Assembly (NCBI RefSeq): GCF_004359215.1
Contig: NC_090610.1
Span: 6,534,611 to 6,598,610, forward strand
Length of the DNA: 64,000 nt
From: Bremia lactucae
Taxonomy: Eukaryota > Oomycota > Peronosporomycetes > Peronosporales > Peronosporaceae
Direction: 5' to 3'
In this document: piece by piece, positions 1 through 11,683 of the stretch
How positions within the stretch are numbered: position 1 is the stretch's first letter
Layout: the number at the start of each line of letters is the position of its first letter
Translations under genes and position numbers: made by a program
The notes under the pieces: generated by a model
The model's input: the letters and a program-made list of their open reading frames with translations, nothing else
Databases searched by the model: none
Told to the model about the DNA's origin: nothing

Positions 1-210
1 TAGTTAAGTTAGCATTTACAGAGATAGATTAAAAGACACTTTACTTTATTTAAAACAGTTTTCATTTTACCCTCTTAAGTCTACTTGTCTTAAGAGAAGT
101 CTTCCTCTGCACGTACAGTGTACGTGAAATAACATAAGGCACCACTCGCAACTGAAGCAGTGCGAAGTGGACTTATTCTGATGCAGTACAAGTCGTAGTG
201 CCCCGTTACA
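1..210 (+). mobile_element. 3' part of a family C LTR
   Basis: The stretch ends in GTGCCCCGTTACA and matches, in reverse complement, the start of the LTRs at 47890 and 62248. Comparison with LTRs next to a polypurine tract (39350, 48331, 62679) shows this is the 3' end of a plus-strand LTR. The 5' part lies outside the window. CRN-effector-like sequence begins within 40 bases of the LTR end, so the LTR sits in or next to that gene. Confidence 0.8.
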
Positions 211-244
211 CTATCAAAATTTAATATTTAAACAAAATAAAATT

Positions 245-1088
245 CGATGCTGCCAAACTCAAGCTGTAATTGGCGAGGAAGGGGAACGCGTGGCTGTCAG
301 ATAGCGAGCCGAGTAAACAGCAACTCATAAAGGGAAATGTGGATAATGTCATCAAAAGTATGCTTAATTGTAAGTCATTGATGCCAACTTGGCCTATCCA
401 GCGTTATCTAACGAAAACCAAATGCCCGCGCCGCAGCCTAGGCATATTCACGTGCTGGTAGTGGTCCCACGACAAATTCTCTCTATTTCGCGGAACAGCA
501 AAACCGCCAAAACTGTGTAAAGGTATGAGACTCTTTCCAAGACACTTGCGAGGCAAGGACAAGTCGAGTCACTTTCGAAAGCAATCCGCACAATTCTCGA
601 AGGCAGTTTTGAGGTTACACCATTTGTCGTTTTGGAAAGCTCGTCTGGTATGGAAAAGACGCAAATGGCATTCAACTTGGACGCCACTGGACAATTTGAT
701 GTTTATCACATAATGTGTGACAATGTCGATGATAAAGGACAAGACATTAGTGCAGCGTATGCATCACGTACACAAGTTTTCAGAACTTGCCTTGAAAATG
801 ACTTTAGAATGACGCATGGGCCAGATACGGGCAGCATTGCGTTGCTGCGAGGCAAAAACAATCTATCTCTTTATGGCTTTATCTATGCTGCACTGCTCGA
901 AAAAAATGAATTCAAAAAAAAAAACAGCTGTTTGGACACGTAACGATGTCAAACAGGCACTCAAAGATCGTGTTACGAATGAAAAAAAAAAGCCCTTTAT
1001 CTTTTTTCTAGATGATTTTCCACCTGAAATTGATCGAAAAGCCGCATTAAACGATCGTTGGGCTTACGACAACAGAGTCGTAGACTAA
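245..1088 (+). pseudogene. Crinkler (CRN)-type effector gene, broken
   Basis: CRN proteins are modular oomycete effectors that act inside plant cells. They have a conserved N-terminal LFLAK/DWL region joined to variable C-terminal domains at an HVLVxxP motif. Here 246-300 resembles the LFLAK segment with a stop inside it. A DWL-like stretch follows (LARKGNAWLS, then LMPTW..QRYL), and HIHVLVVVP is readable near 440-470. After it come ESSSGMEKTQMAF (a P-loop in which the usual G before KT is E) near 632 and FFLDDFPP (Walker B-like) near 1005. These parts lie in different frames, so there are several frameshifts. No secretion signal is visible, and a family C LTR occupies the 5' side. The CRN assignment rests on motif recognition; the C-terminal subtype is not assigned. 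Confidence 0.75.
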
Positions 1089-2385
1089 TACTAAACGTAA
1101 TTGATCGAAAACAATTCGTATAGTAGTCAGATCCACGAGTGGGACGGCACGAAGTTTAACTTCGGCATCAACTCGAACACGATGATTTGAAGATAACCTG
1201 TAATAAATACGGCACCAACTTTAACATAGCAACACAATTGGCAATGAAATTAAAAAAATACCAAAGATTTTCCAAAACATTATCGAAAATATCAAAAGCT
1301 CTTCGCTCAAAAAGCTATACAGTATATACGGGAAAATAGTAGAATGCCGGCAACAAGAAAGAAATTAAAGAAATGCACGCTTCAAATAAGAAAACAAAAT
1401 TAGCGGATAGGAAAGACGACATAACGATTAAAAATTATCAACTATGATTGTTGATCTCGCCAGCGCCGTTGGAAGACGGTAAAATATATCATTGCAGACA
1501 AGATGCTGGCTTAGATAAAAGGAACACGTACGCGTGCCTGAAGGCAGCAAAGCTGACAGCCGACGGCCAAATGCGATTTAGAACACAGACGTAGCCGGAA
1601 ATTAGCTGTGTTTAATCACCCATCGAATGAAGTAATACTATAATTAAAAATAAAAAAGAATGTAATAATCAGTCTAACCTTACCTTGCTAAAGCCTCTCC
1701 GTCAACACCGACTACAAATGAAATTGCATGAACCACCAGTTCCACGAGAAAGCTTCGAAGTGTACCAGTACCGGCTTGTGCTGGAGACCACGATAACGGA
1801 AATATGAGTTATCCCAACATTCTTTACATTTAAAAAAATTAAGCATAAACTCACAACATGCGAAGAAGAAATTAAATAAACTGAAACGAAAATTGGTAGT
1901 TCCATTCTTGTCTAATACAAACGCAAAATAGCCAACTTGGCTCCTTAAGGACCAAATAAAATCGACAAAATAATCAAAATCAACAGTGAACATGACTTTA
2001 ATATTGATTCAAAACATAAATGAAATAACCCACGAAGAGAAACATCTGTCACTCGAACAATAAGAAAAATTCGCGGAAATACCTGCTAAATAAAACAGCA
2101 ATTCTAGCAACGAGGGGAATCAAAGAAGAAAAAAATACAAAGGAAGAAAATATGCACACGTCAGCGAGAACATAAGGTGGCAACAATGAAACTATTCCAA
2201 TTTAATAAATTCCAAGATAGAGGAAATTAATTCCAAATCAAGAATTGCACAAAGTACAATGATGGATGAAGGTAAAAAAAAACAATTCAAAAAAAACTAT
2301 CATTATAGTTAAGATTGACAAATAAAGAATCTAGTAAAAAAAAAAAAAAACATAAAGTTTGGTTATAAACATCTACTAGGGTTGA
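1089..2385. other. AT-rich stretch without a recognised gene
   Basis: About 1.3 kb rich in A runs (for example near 2270-2350). Only short reading frames are present, including overlapping minus-strand frames at 1702-1993. Nothing matches the LTR families seen elsewhere. It may hold the decayed rest of the CRN gene or an unidentified mobile element. Confidence 0.4.
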
Positions 2386-2873
2386 CGTAATGCCACACAA
2401 ATCGATTGGAGAACCATTTATGTAATGGAGCATTGGCTAAATACCTAAAATACCCTTTATCTAATTTTAAAATAGTTAGTTACTTAAATCCCATTTATTA
2501 TGGGTAATAAATGTCGTCGCCACCAGATATAAATCTGGCGGCCAAAATCTATTTTAATTAGCTAGGGTAAGGTTTTTAGATTAAATAATAACTTAATAAA
2601 GTGCATTTCCCCTTTTGATACTAAGCGTCAAGTGCCTTCCTAAGGCTTGCGGATTGATCTGTAAGAGATAGAAGCCTCTCAAAGGTATATCCTCTTAAGC
2701 ACTAGTTGCCACTTGGTTCTACGAACCCCTGAATCCCTTGAACTAAGATTTCTTAAGCTTCGATAGCTCGTACGACTCCCTGAGTTGTAAAACCCATTAG
2801 TTCAATAAAACTAAGTGACTCTCTGAGTCTGAAAGTCTTCCTCTGACTTTAGGAGCGAGGTAGCTCCGCTACA
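2386..2873 (+). mobile_element. family D LTR, 5' LTR of element D-1
   Basis: It aligns along its length with the D LTRs at 23803-24273, 39745-40209 and 61656-62125. It shares the ATAAATCTGGCGG stem near 2530, the GGCTTGCGGATTGATCT block, the TTGCCACTTGGTTCTACGAA block and the AGCTCCGCTACA end. The start is degraded (CGTAATGCCACAC instead of TGTAATGGGGCAC). D coding remnants follow on the same strand. Confidence 0.8.
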
Positions 2874-5800
2874 GTTTTGGTCTCCTTTAAGTAGGTTGGT
2901 GAGTGCGCCACGTGGCCTTGTGCACTGCAAAGCTGATATCCGGACGTGAACAAATCAATATGACAATGAAGCAGTGTTAAGTCAATATTTATATTAAGAT
3001 AAAATATCAACTAAATCTGCTTCATTTTCATATTAACTTTTAAAAAAAAACCTTATTTGCTGCAAAAATACCAAGCGCGGTCGACAGATGACTCGAGCAA
3101 CAAATAGATATTTTTTAATGCATTTAGATGAAGTTAAACATACTGAGTACTTAAAATGGACCCAGAAAACTTTCGGTCTGGCCACACCCTACCAGCCTCG
3201 CTGAGATTGAAGAAGCAGAGCCTTAAGCGATGGAATAGCAGAGGAAATATCCGTGGATGCGTTATGTGCAGGAGCATTAGAAAATAGCGTCACCTTGTCC
3301 GATACGCAAGCTTGAAAGAGTACTACCCCGCCTCCTACCTGAAATTTGGTACGGTGCGGGAGATCGCCGAAATTCTGTACGGGCGGGTCGTCCTTCTCGG
3401 GTAGAACAAAGCTCTGTTAAACCTCAAGGAGGTGGGGATAAACAGGGCCCAGCCACGAATGGCTAAGTACGGGACATGAATACAAGCCCGGTTTGTTTAG
3501 TCTCGATAGCGACTGTGAAGGGCTCGCAAAGCCATGGTCAATTTTAATTAACTCAGGAGCGTCTTGCTATTATGCTTGACGTTGTTTTGTCGAAGTAAAC
3601 AGCGGCAAGATGAGGCTCTTGAAGCGTATGAAGACGATTTGATCACTATTCGCTTTGTGATTGGGACTTGTGTTCTCGTGTCCTCGTGTCTGAATAAGCT
3701 ATACATTTTTAGACCTTGACAGTATGGAACACTGTCTTTTACCATTTTTAATTTCATTTAGTTATAAAACCAAACGATATATACAATATGTTTATGTTTA
3801 TTTGTTTTTTTGGTTATTTTGTAACAAACCTTGTCCTTGACCTGGAATCGTGAAACGATCTTATTCTTAGTATGGCCTGGTTTGAACGAGATATGGTATG
3901 GATTGATCGGAGGTCTAAGAGCTTAGGTGCAACGCCCGATGTTCCAAGCGAAGCTTTGGAAAGTCAAGATCCCGTCTTTGATGGGCAACTAATCGCTATC
4001 GGCGCGAGCCGCTGACAGAGTATCTCAGTGTGCTAGACTTTGATCTATCTGAGTAAATTAAAGCCAATGTAGAAATCATGAACCTGAGCGTGACTCAAAA
4101 AAAATCTTTCCTGGAACGGCGCGTACTTCGTTTGGCAAATCTTGTTGTGATAATGAAGCATTGACTGCTGAAAGCAAAATGAGCCTAGCGCCGAGTCATT
4201 AAGGTGTGACTCCCCAGATGCACGTTAATTGGTTCGTTTAGTTCCACTGAGTAAGGGCGGCCGAGATGGCATGTCAGATGTGATACTGTTGGTAATACGC
4301 CACCGCATACCGGACTAGACGCGCTTGAAGCACGTAATAAGTGAGACGTAAACATTCACTTGATGATAAGTTTCAGTTTCGTAACTCCTCATCCGATGCC
4401 GGATTGAAAATCGGCTTTTGTACAAAGCAAGCTAAGGTTTTGGACCTCTTAAACTGCGAGCATGAATTTTTGGCCTCAATGAGGTGAATGGTCTCGACAT
4501 CGAGAAAGCAGAGACAAAAGTTGGGTATTGAGACACGCGAAGCGTCTGCAATGTGACAGAGTTATACTAGCGAACAGCTACAAACAGTCGTCAATAGTGT
4601 GAATAATATCGTTGAGGGAGAAAATACTTTCACGGCTATCCCATCTTTAGATGCTCTTTTGGAACTAGACGAAATATCTGTGAATGAGTTCGGTCGGGCC
4701 TTTAAGGCTGGTGACTTGTGCGAGAAGGTGGTCATTCGACAAGATACTGAGTTAATTTTCTGAATGAAGCTGTTCTGGAGGACATAAAGGCTGCAATTTC
4801 TGCGCGGAGTGGACATTGGTCCTAAAAGATCCTTCATATTCATGTAAAATTGGGAATTTTAAGACGTAGTGTGTCACAATCAACCGTCTCTTTTAATCCT
4901 AATATATGTGAACGTCATGAAAATGACTTAATTCTTGGAACCAAACACTTCAATACACCACAGTGGCTTTTACCAAAGGAACAGTGTGTCGTATTGACGT
5001 TTCTTCCGTGCTAAGCACTAGGCTGGAATGGTCGCGAGAGTAAATCACCCCATTCGGCACAAAAATTTTGTGTCAGAAAGCCAAATGGCAAGTGCACGCT
5101 GTGCATGCTTAAACTAAGCTCAATGCTACTACTTTAGCAGCCTAGACACGAAATCCTCGATATTTATCGGCTGCTCACGCGAGCTAGCGACATTCCGCTT
5201 CCAGCGGTTAGAACCCCAAGCGGTATGATGTGCGAGTGACTTGTACTGCTCTAAGAGCTTTCCAATGCCCCGGCCATTTCTAATCGTCTAGTGACATAAT
5301 TGTTCTGTCCTCATCGAGTTTATACACAGTTTCGATGGCATTTGTCCATACTCATGCGGGGTAGGGTTGTTCGGACGTGTAAACCACATAGACCATTTCT
5401 AGCTATTCTCGAGTGCATTTTGCACAAATAAATTGTATGACAGTGCGTCTTAATCCATAATGATGCAGAAGTAATCCCTTTCTTAGGGTGCTTAATTGGG
5501 AAGCTAGTCCTTAGAGCAGACTTTGCGAAGGGAAGAGCCATAGAAAGGACTTGCGTAAGTGGCTGGAGCCAGTCAACTACTCGCACAAGTACCGTGAAAA
5601 TTATGCTGAATTGACTCGGCCATTATCAAATCTTATTAAGATGTATACGGATTGGAGCTGGACAAGCGCCAAAACTGACACTTTAAAGCAGTTAGGACAG
5701 TCGTATCTATGCTCCGACTTTAGCTCTGCCATGTCCTAATCGGTCTCTCAGTGTCGTCTGTGACGCATCCGATTTTGCCACAGGTAGCGCTCTATGACAA

Positions 5801-7448
5801 AAGATGAAGATGGGCGGGACCGCGTCATTACGATCGAGTCTAGGCAGCTTAAAGCTGCAGAAAACAAGCACCCAGTTCATGACAAAGAGGTGTTTTGCCA
5901 TGAATTATGCTGTTTTCAATTTCAAGACTACTCTGCTTGGCTCTAAGTCTTTTGTGATCCATACATAACATGCGTCTTTACGCAGCGCGGCTGAGTCGCC
6001 TCATCGATTACAGAGAATTGCTCGATGGCTTTTATCACTTGCCGGAGATAACTTCTAGGTGGAGTATAAGCTGGAAAGCAAATTTCTTTGGTTGATGTGT
6101 TATCAAGCAGATAAGATTATGAGCTCCCCCATGTCACGACTTTAGTGTCGCCACTCACTTCCTCCGCGCATCATATTTTATTCAAGAAAATAAACCTAAT
6201 ATATCAAATCCTCTTTGAGACACATGATACTGGTTTGGTGGTCATTCAGGTCGAGAAAAGACCAATGGCTCCGTAAGTCAGAATCATTGATGGCTTAAAC
6301 TGTATAAATGAGTCAGAACATCTGCTCGCTCGTGTAAAAATCTGTCAACGGGTCATACCCTCGGCTCATGCAACTATGTTACTGGCCAGTTAGCCCGTAC
6401 TTATTGGGGTTAGGAGCCCATCAGTACGGATTTTGACCTACGGAATGATTTGGAAGAAACACGGGCATCGTGGTATTTGTTGACCAATGAAGCAAAATGG
6501 CTCACTTAGGGGATGCCGGATATTATTGACGGCACAGGCACAGCAAAGCTGTATATTATTACATTAATCGCGTGTTTCGCCAACACGGTTTGTCAGTGGT
6601 AATTAGCTCCGATAGGTACCCTCCTTTTTCACATGTTCGTTCTGGAAGTCGATCTTTCGAGTGCTTTGCATCAGATTGGACGTGTCCACAGCGCATCAGA
6701 CACCGACCAATGGTCAGACTGAAACTTTCAACCGCATTATTAAATACGTTCTGTGCAGTATGTATCAAAGCGCAGGAGCACAATGCTTCTGTGCTTGAGT
6801 TTGCGTTAAACAACGCTATTCTTGCCTCAACAGGGTATACTCCGTTCTATGAAACCGATATGACCAACACATGCGTTCCGTAAACGATACAACTTCGTGA
6901 TTTAGGGTTTGATGAAGGAGAAATGGCCGATCGGCTTGCTGATAGTATCGCTATTACTGTTAGAAATCATACAAGCGGATTCTCGCAAAGCGAATAACTG
7001 TCTTATGACTTGTGTGTGATACTCTTCGTCGTCGCCACCGTAAATGGTCCAATAAAGCGCGGACGCAATTTGATTTTAAAGACCCCAGACACTACGTTTG
7101 AAGGTAGGTTATAAGCGTTAGTAAGACTCGGTGACCGACCGCATGAGGATCACTACAGCTTCTGCCTTAGCATTCGCTTGTTATTTTTGTTTGGTTTGGC
7201 TGTTAGCCATTGTGCAGCTTAACGCTTGTTATTTCTCGCAAGCTACGTAAACGGTGTTCTACGTTGCTAAGTTAAGCTATAACGCGAGGGTCCTTCTCAT
7301 GTTGATTTGGCGGCGCTTGCGTCGAGACAAGCGGCCGCGCCGCAGATCGCTGCATCCTCATTAGGATGTCTAGCTGGTCCTTCAAACGAGATTATTGACG
7401 CTCTAACTCATAAGACGGTTTTTAACCGCGACAAGGGCGCTCTCCCGG
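2874..7448 (+). pseudogene. element D-1: decayed Ty3/gypsy gag-pol, truncated
   Basis: Remnants run in the order gag (about 3190-3500), aspartic protease (about 3536-4060), reverse transcriptase (about 4900-5740), RNase H (about 5740-6020) and integrase (about 6330-7270). At 3545 the protease active site reads NSGAS where the D-3 copy has DSGAS. Stops and frameshifts interrupt every domain. The integrase core at 6690-6860 retains the stretch leading to a TPFYE motif. Similarity to D-3 stops abruptly near 7448, where sequence switches to minus-strand RNase H of element A-1; that junction is where A-1 broke or replaced D-1. The expected chromodomain and 3' LTR are missing. Confidence 0.75.
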
Positions 7449-8740
7449 CTTGTATTCAACTGAAATTAAATTCAGAGAATAATATGAGACATCTTGCCAT
7501 TCTAGGCGAGAGGTGCGGTCGGTTTATTGCGATCCGCAGTGATGCGTCACCCGTATAAGCTACAAATGATTTGGTGCCCAATAGGTGCACTCGAAACATA
7601 ACAAGATCATACATTATTATAAGTAGCTCTTTGTCATGCACGAAGTAATTCAATTCCGCGGCTTTTAAAAGCCGGTACTGATAAGAGATGACACGGTCAA
7701 CGCCGTTGTCATCTTCTTGCATGAGCGCGCTGCCAATCGCAAAATTGCTTGCATCGTAGATGCCGCTTAAGGGCTATCCGCGTCTGGCAATGCCAAGACC
7801 GGTCCTTTATAAGAGATTGCTTTACTGATGTGATAGCATGTACTTGTTCCTTTGATCAAACCTAATCTACATCATTCTTAAAGAGATCCGACAAGGGCTT
7901 TCTTCGCTTCGCTTATTTCTTGCTATACTTATGCAAGTAATTAATAAGACCTAATAATTGGCGCAAATCCTTAACATGTTGTAACATTGGCCATTCCTTT
8001 ACCGATTTTACCTTGTCTGGGTCTGCTCGTACACCATGTGTAAGTACGATGCAGCCCGGCACAGGTATCTCGGGGACCCCTTTGACGCACTTTTGAAAGT
8101 TGACATACAATTGTACGTCACCCAGAGTCTGCAACAAAGCGTCCAAATGACGCTTGTGTGATCCATTTTGCTCAGACCGTCCTCGGCAGTTCTTTGAACG
8201 AAGACATTGTCAAAGTAATGGGGCGCGTTGGCACCGTGCTGACGCATCACGTCAGCCACCAGTCCGTTGAATGTCGGCAACGCGTATGGGGCATCACAAG
8301 CCACTCTCGCTAACTGCCGTTTTGCTTCGTCGTACTATCTCGTGAGTATCTGATACTAGCCTTTCTTTAAATCCAACGCGAAAAGGTAATTGACTTTTCC
8401 ATGGAGCTTAAAAAACATGTTTCCGCGGGATTGGCGTTTGCACCGGTATGGTCGCCGTGTTCAACTTTTTGTAAGCATGAACCACGCTCCATCATCTACC
8501 TGTGGCTTTACCCACACAGAAGGTCGGGATGCAGTGGGGCGACTTGCTCTCACGCACATGTCCCGCCTTGGCTCGTTTGTCGAAGAACTCATCGATGTTA
8601 TCGACTTCTTCTTTCTGCAACGGCCATTCCCTGGTCACGCAATACTTGGTGTCATATTCGAGGTCTTTTTCGTGCCCGATGCCCCTATCTACTGGTAGGT
8701 GGCTCGGCACTTTTTCAAGAAGACATCGTGATGTTTCCAC
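7449..8740 (-). pseudogene. element A-1: reverse transcriptase and RNase H remnants
   Basis: Read on the minus strand, 8740-8492 gives the start of a gypsy reverse transcriptase (KYCVTREWPLQ, then RESKSPHCIPTFCV). Next, 8304-8150 gives the palm region, with HYFDNVFV where YFDDVFV is expected, so one catalytic aspartate has become asparagine. The end of RT (DLRQLLGLINYLHKYS) is at 8040-7913 and RNase H at 7722-7456. Frames change repeatedly. No minus-strand integrase follows at lower coordinates, so the 3' half of the element is missing. Confidence 0.8.
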
Positions 8741-9950
8741 AGAACGTCTCTCAAGGCATCCCAGCCTTGATCAGCGAAGCGTTTATTTTTGCCCGTTTCT
8801 AGGACGCTCTCGTCCATTGTGGACGACGAGCAACAGTCCACCAAGTTCTCTTCTGAAACTGGTGTGACTATTTCGTCGATCTTTCCTTTCTTTCATTCGG
8901 CAAGAAACAGATCCACGACACATTCGGGAGTTTTCTATCTCCTCGGTAGATTAAAAGACTTGCCGGAGCACCTCAACTGAGGATGCCTCCGCAATTTCGT
9001 ATTTAACGGCCTCAAACACTTCGCTCAAAGGCCCGTCCTCTTTGATAAGATTTGATCCAAAGGCCGCTCGTTTAGACGTTCATTTGATCGTATTAATTTG
9101 TTGGGTACTCATTCTCCGAGTAATTACAACCTTTGACTGGGAAGCGGGTGCCGTTGTTCTCCTAGCTAACGCAGCCCTTCCAACCACGCCAAGCTCTAGG
9201 ATCTGTGCCTTTGTGTCAGCTCGCTGTCTACTGCCACAGGCTCTCGGCTATGTGCAGGACTATTGGACGCATGCCAACTTGTCGTCGTCCTTTTCACTAC
9301 CCCAGTCTCCACGAGCTGGTGAAGAATTGGTGACGTTTGACATCCCGTCAACGCACCCTCACTTGTGTTCGACGCGAAATCAGTTGCATACACCTCTCGT
9401 AAGTGCACATCTTCTCCGGTATCTTGCGTAGAGTTCGCAACTGTGCGTGTACGCCAGTCTATTCATAGTTTGTGTTTTGCCAACCATGGCATGTCTAGGA
9501 TGAGGTCATACGGACTCTCCATACCTAACGCTGTGGTCTTCTCTTTACAGGAAAAATCACTAAAACTAGGGGCGAGCTCAACTTGAGCTCCGTCAGACTT
9601 CACGAACGCGCCGTTCGCTAAACGAGCGGTCGCCACTTTTCGCTTGCCATCCTGGCAAAGCTACTCAAACATCGCCGTTTTCTGTTTTAGAGCCGCGAGT
9701 TTTACAGAATTCTGCTATACACCCGAATCTACAAGCAAGGGTCATCACATGGTCATAGCCTCGTACTCGAGCGCTATAGACCAGCAGGGTTGAGGTCCGA
9801 AATTTTGAGACATCAGGGACTATGCTGCTCATTTGTTGGATAGCTCTGAACTTAGGGTAGCTTCAGAGTCCGCGTCATGAGAGAATCTCGCCCCAACTGC
9901 GCTCCTGCATTCCCGGTCCCTCAGCCGTCGGTGCAGAACTCATGCGTCGC
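8741..9950 (-). pseudogene. element A-1: protease and protease-RT linker remnants
   Basis: The minus-strand frame around 9408-9196 (SEGALTGCQTSPILHQLVETG) recurs at 14330-14460 in element A-2, which identifies the linker between protease and RT. Protease remnants are expected around 9450-9800, but a clear DSG or DTG motif was not found. Stops and frameshifts are frequent. Confidence 0.55.
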
Positions 9951-10210
9951 GCACGCTGGCTTAAAGGAGAGCTATAGTCAGGATGAATACTGTCGCCTGC
10001 TGTTGGATCACTTCGGTGGACGAAAGGTAACCCTTGCGTCGCACCTGAAAGCTAAGCTAAGTCTCTTTAGCTACAGCGATGGTCTGTTAAAGACATGTTT
10101 AAGACTTTGGGAAGGGAGTCCTCTTGCTGAGCGTCTTCGCCCCAGCAGGGGCCCTGGCATAGCAGCGAGCTATCAAATGGCCGCGAATGCTGCACTTAAA
10201 GCAGACTAGA
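9951..10210 (+). repeat. inverted A-family pol fragment inside A-1
   Basis: The plus-strand reading SYSQDEYCRLLLDHFGGRK at about 9970-10030 matches the region between RNase H and the integrase zinc finger in A-2 (about 16365-16480). It therefore lies in opposite orientation to A-1 and between that element's gag and protease. This is a small inverted piece from a position normally several kilobases downstream. Confidence 0.65.
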
Positions 10211-11110
10211 TCTGCATTGCCCAACGTCACTGGAGTGGCATCTGACCTCTTGGCCAACGGCTTATACTATGCTGTCGCCAAAGCCCTGTTGTAGTTTTAC
10301 TCCTCAACTAAGATAATTTGGACTGCCTCTCCCATCGTCGACAGCACCTTTCTGAAAGGGCCTGTCGCGATGGGCCATGCCCTAGTCCGTTCATAAACGT
10401 GGGCACCTTCATGTGCTTCGGAATCGGACCTACGGTAATCGATGCTGACAGCGAGCACAATATTTTTGCAAATATCGCTTCGCCTGTCGCGCTCCAAAGA
10501 AGCGCGCCTGAAGGAACACCTCGTTGTTTGGCGGCTGATACATGGCGCGAATCTTTGTCCTTTAGATCGCTCATGAAAGAAACGCCTTAGCCTTCGCCAT
10601 AAGCGCCGAGTAAGCCCACTCTGAGGCCTAACCGCGAAGGTGCGATATAGCCTACGACATCATCCGGCTGTCGTTCTCGATGAGCTGCGCCACACCTCAC
10701 TGCTCAACGGCTAAGATCCAGTGGACAATCGGGTGCGCTAAAGTTCCATCGAACTTTGGCGGGTCCATCCAAACGGGCCTCGGCTGATTTGGCCGGGCGG
10801 AGAACATCTCAAAAGTCCTATTAAGAGCCTCGCTCCTAGCCTGCTGACGCCTCAGCTCAACCTGAGTCCCAGTGACGGACGCCGCAGCAGCATGACTATG
10901 TGCTTCGGACGCGGCCCTCCGCTGTCCGAGCACGAATGCCTCAAACTGCTCCTTGTTAGAGCGCTACTGAGCAGCATGTTGCTCAGGAGGACTACCCAGG
11001 AGCCTGGCCAGGGCTTGTTCACCAAGTTCCAACGCCATAAGCTCTATCATCTCCCATGATGTTCGGAGAGGTGAAGGAAATGAGCCCAATTCATATTAAG
11101 GCTCACCCTC
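10211..11110 (-). pseudogene. element A-1: gag remnant
   Basis: Minus-strand reading 10933-10697 contains PPKFDGTLAHPIVHWILAVE, a capsid-start motif typical of oomycete gypsy gag. It matches NPHKFDGTAAHTIGQWLLAIE at about 35130-35190 in A-3. The gag lies directly downstream of the primer-binding site and LTR on this strand. Later capsid sequence is broken, and no zinc knuckle was seen. Confidence 0.7.
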
Positions 11111-11150
11111 ACTGACATGCTCAGAGATAGGGGTCGAGTGGAGGATTTCG

Positions 11151-11160
11151 AGTGCTACCA
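11151..11160 (-). promoter_or_regulatory. tRNA primer-binding site of element A-1
   Basis: On the minus strand the site reads TGGTAGCACT, two bases after the LTR end. TGGTAGCA also follows other A and D LTRs (20435, 28765, 55378). TGGTAGCAGAG is the usual complement of a eukaryotic initiator tRNA-Met 3' end, so an initiator-Met-like primer is inferred. Confidence 0.65.
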
Positions 11161-11162
11161 AG

Positions 11163-11683
11163 TATAGGTTGGCACGCCTATTGCAGCAACGCTCTACTTA
11201 AGCTCACACCCTCGCACGGCGAGGAAGCGGTTTGACTGTCTTCTCTCACGTGGAGTAACGTATTTTATGGGCGCCTAAGCGTCCTCACCCAACGAACAAG
11301 AAGTTTAAGTGACGTCATAATCTGGCTCCACGTGCGCATTTGTGAACAAGAGAATAATTTTCAGACTGACTTAAATTTTATCGTGTTAGATATAAAAACT
11401 ATTTTAACCAATCATAAATGGCACCTCTATAGATAGACACTGATATGCATTGCGAGCGAATTATTCTAAATACCTCGTATCTTGGATGACGCTAGGCGTC
11501 ATCCCTTCCAATGTGAATGCACCTATGTGCATCACATACAGGAGGGTGGGTCACAACGTATACCACACCCACGTGGTGGGTCTAATTACTTCTTTTAAGT
11601 AATTGACCATCCACAAATTTCAAAATGTGTACTTAACGGGAATTGTGTAACATAGGGCAACTTTAGCCCGTTACACCAGTGGT
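11163..11683 (-). mobile_element. family A LTR, 5' LTR of element A-1
   Basis: On the minus strand it starts TGTAACGGGCTAAAGTTGCCC and ends in CCTATA, and aligns with the LTRs at 28222-28752, 38524-39036 and 47553-47889. It contains the dyad GGATGACGCCTAGCGTCATCC at 11484-11504. A primer-binding site and gag follow on the minus strand, which identifies it as the 5' LTR. Its outer edge abuts the antisense frame of element C-1. Confidence 0.85.

Noticed and set aside
8401..8867. Plus-strand frames of 102-133 codons
   Set aside because: They lie over the minus-strand RT of A-1, whose motifs are clear, and have no recognisable content.
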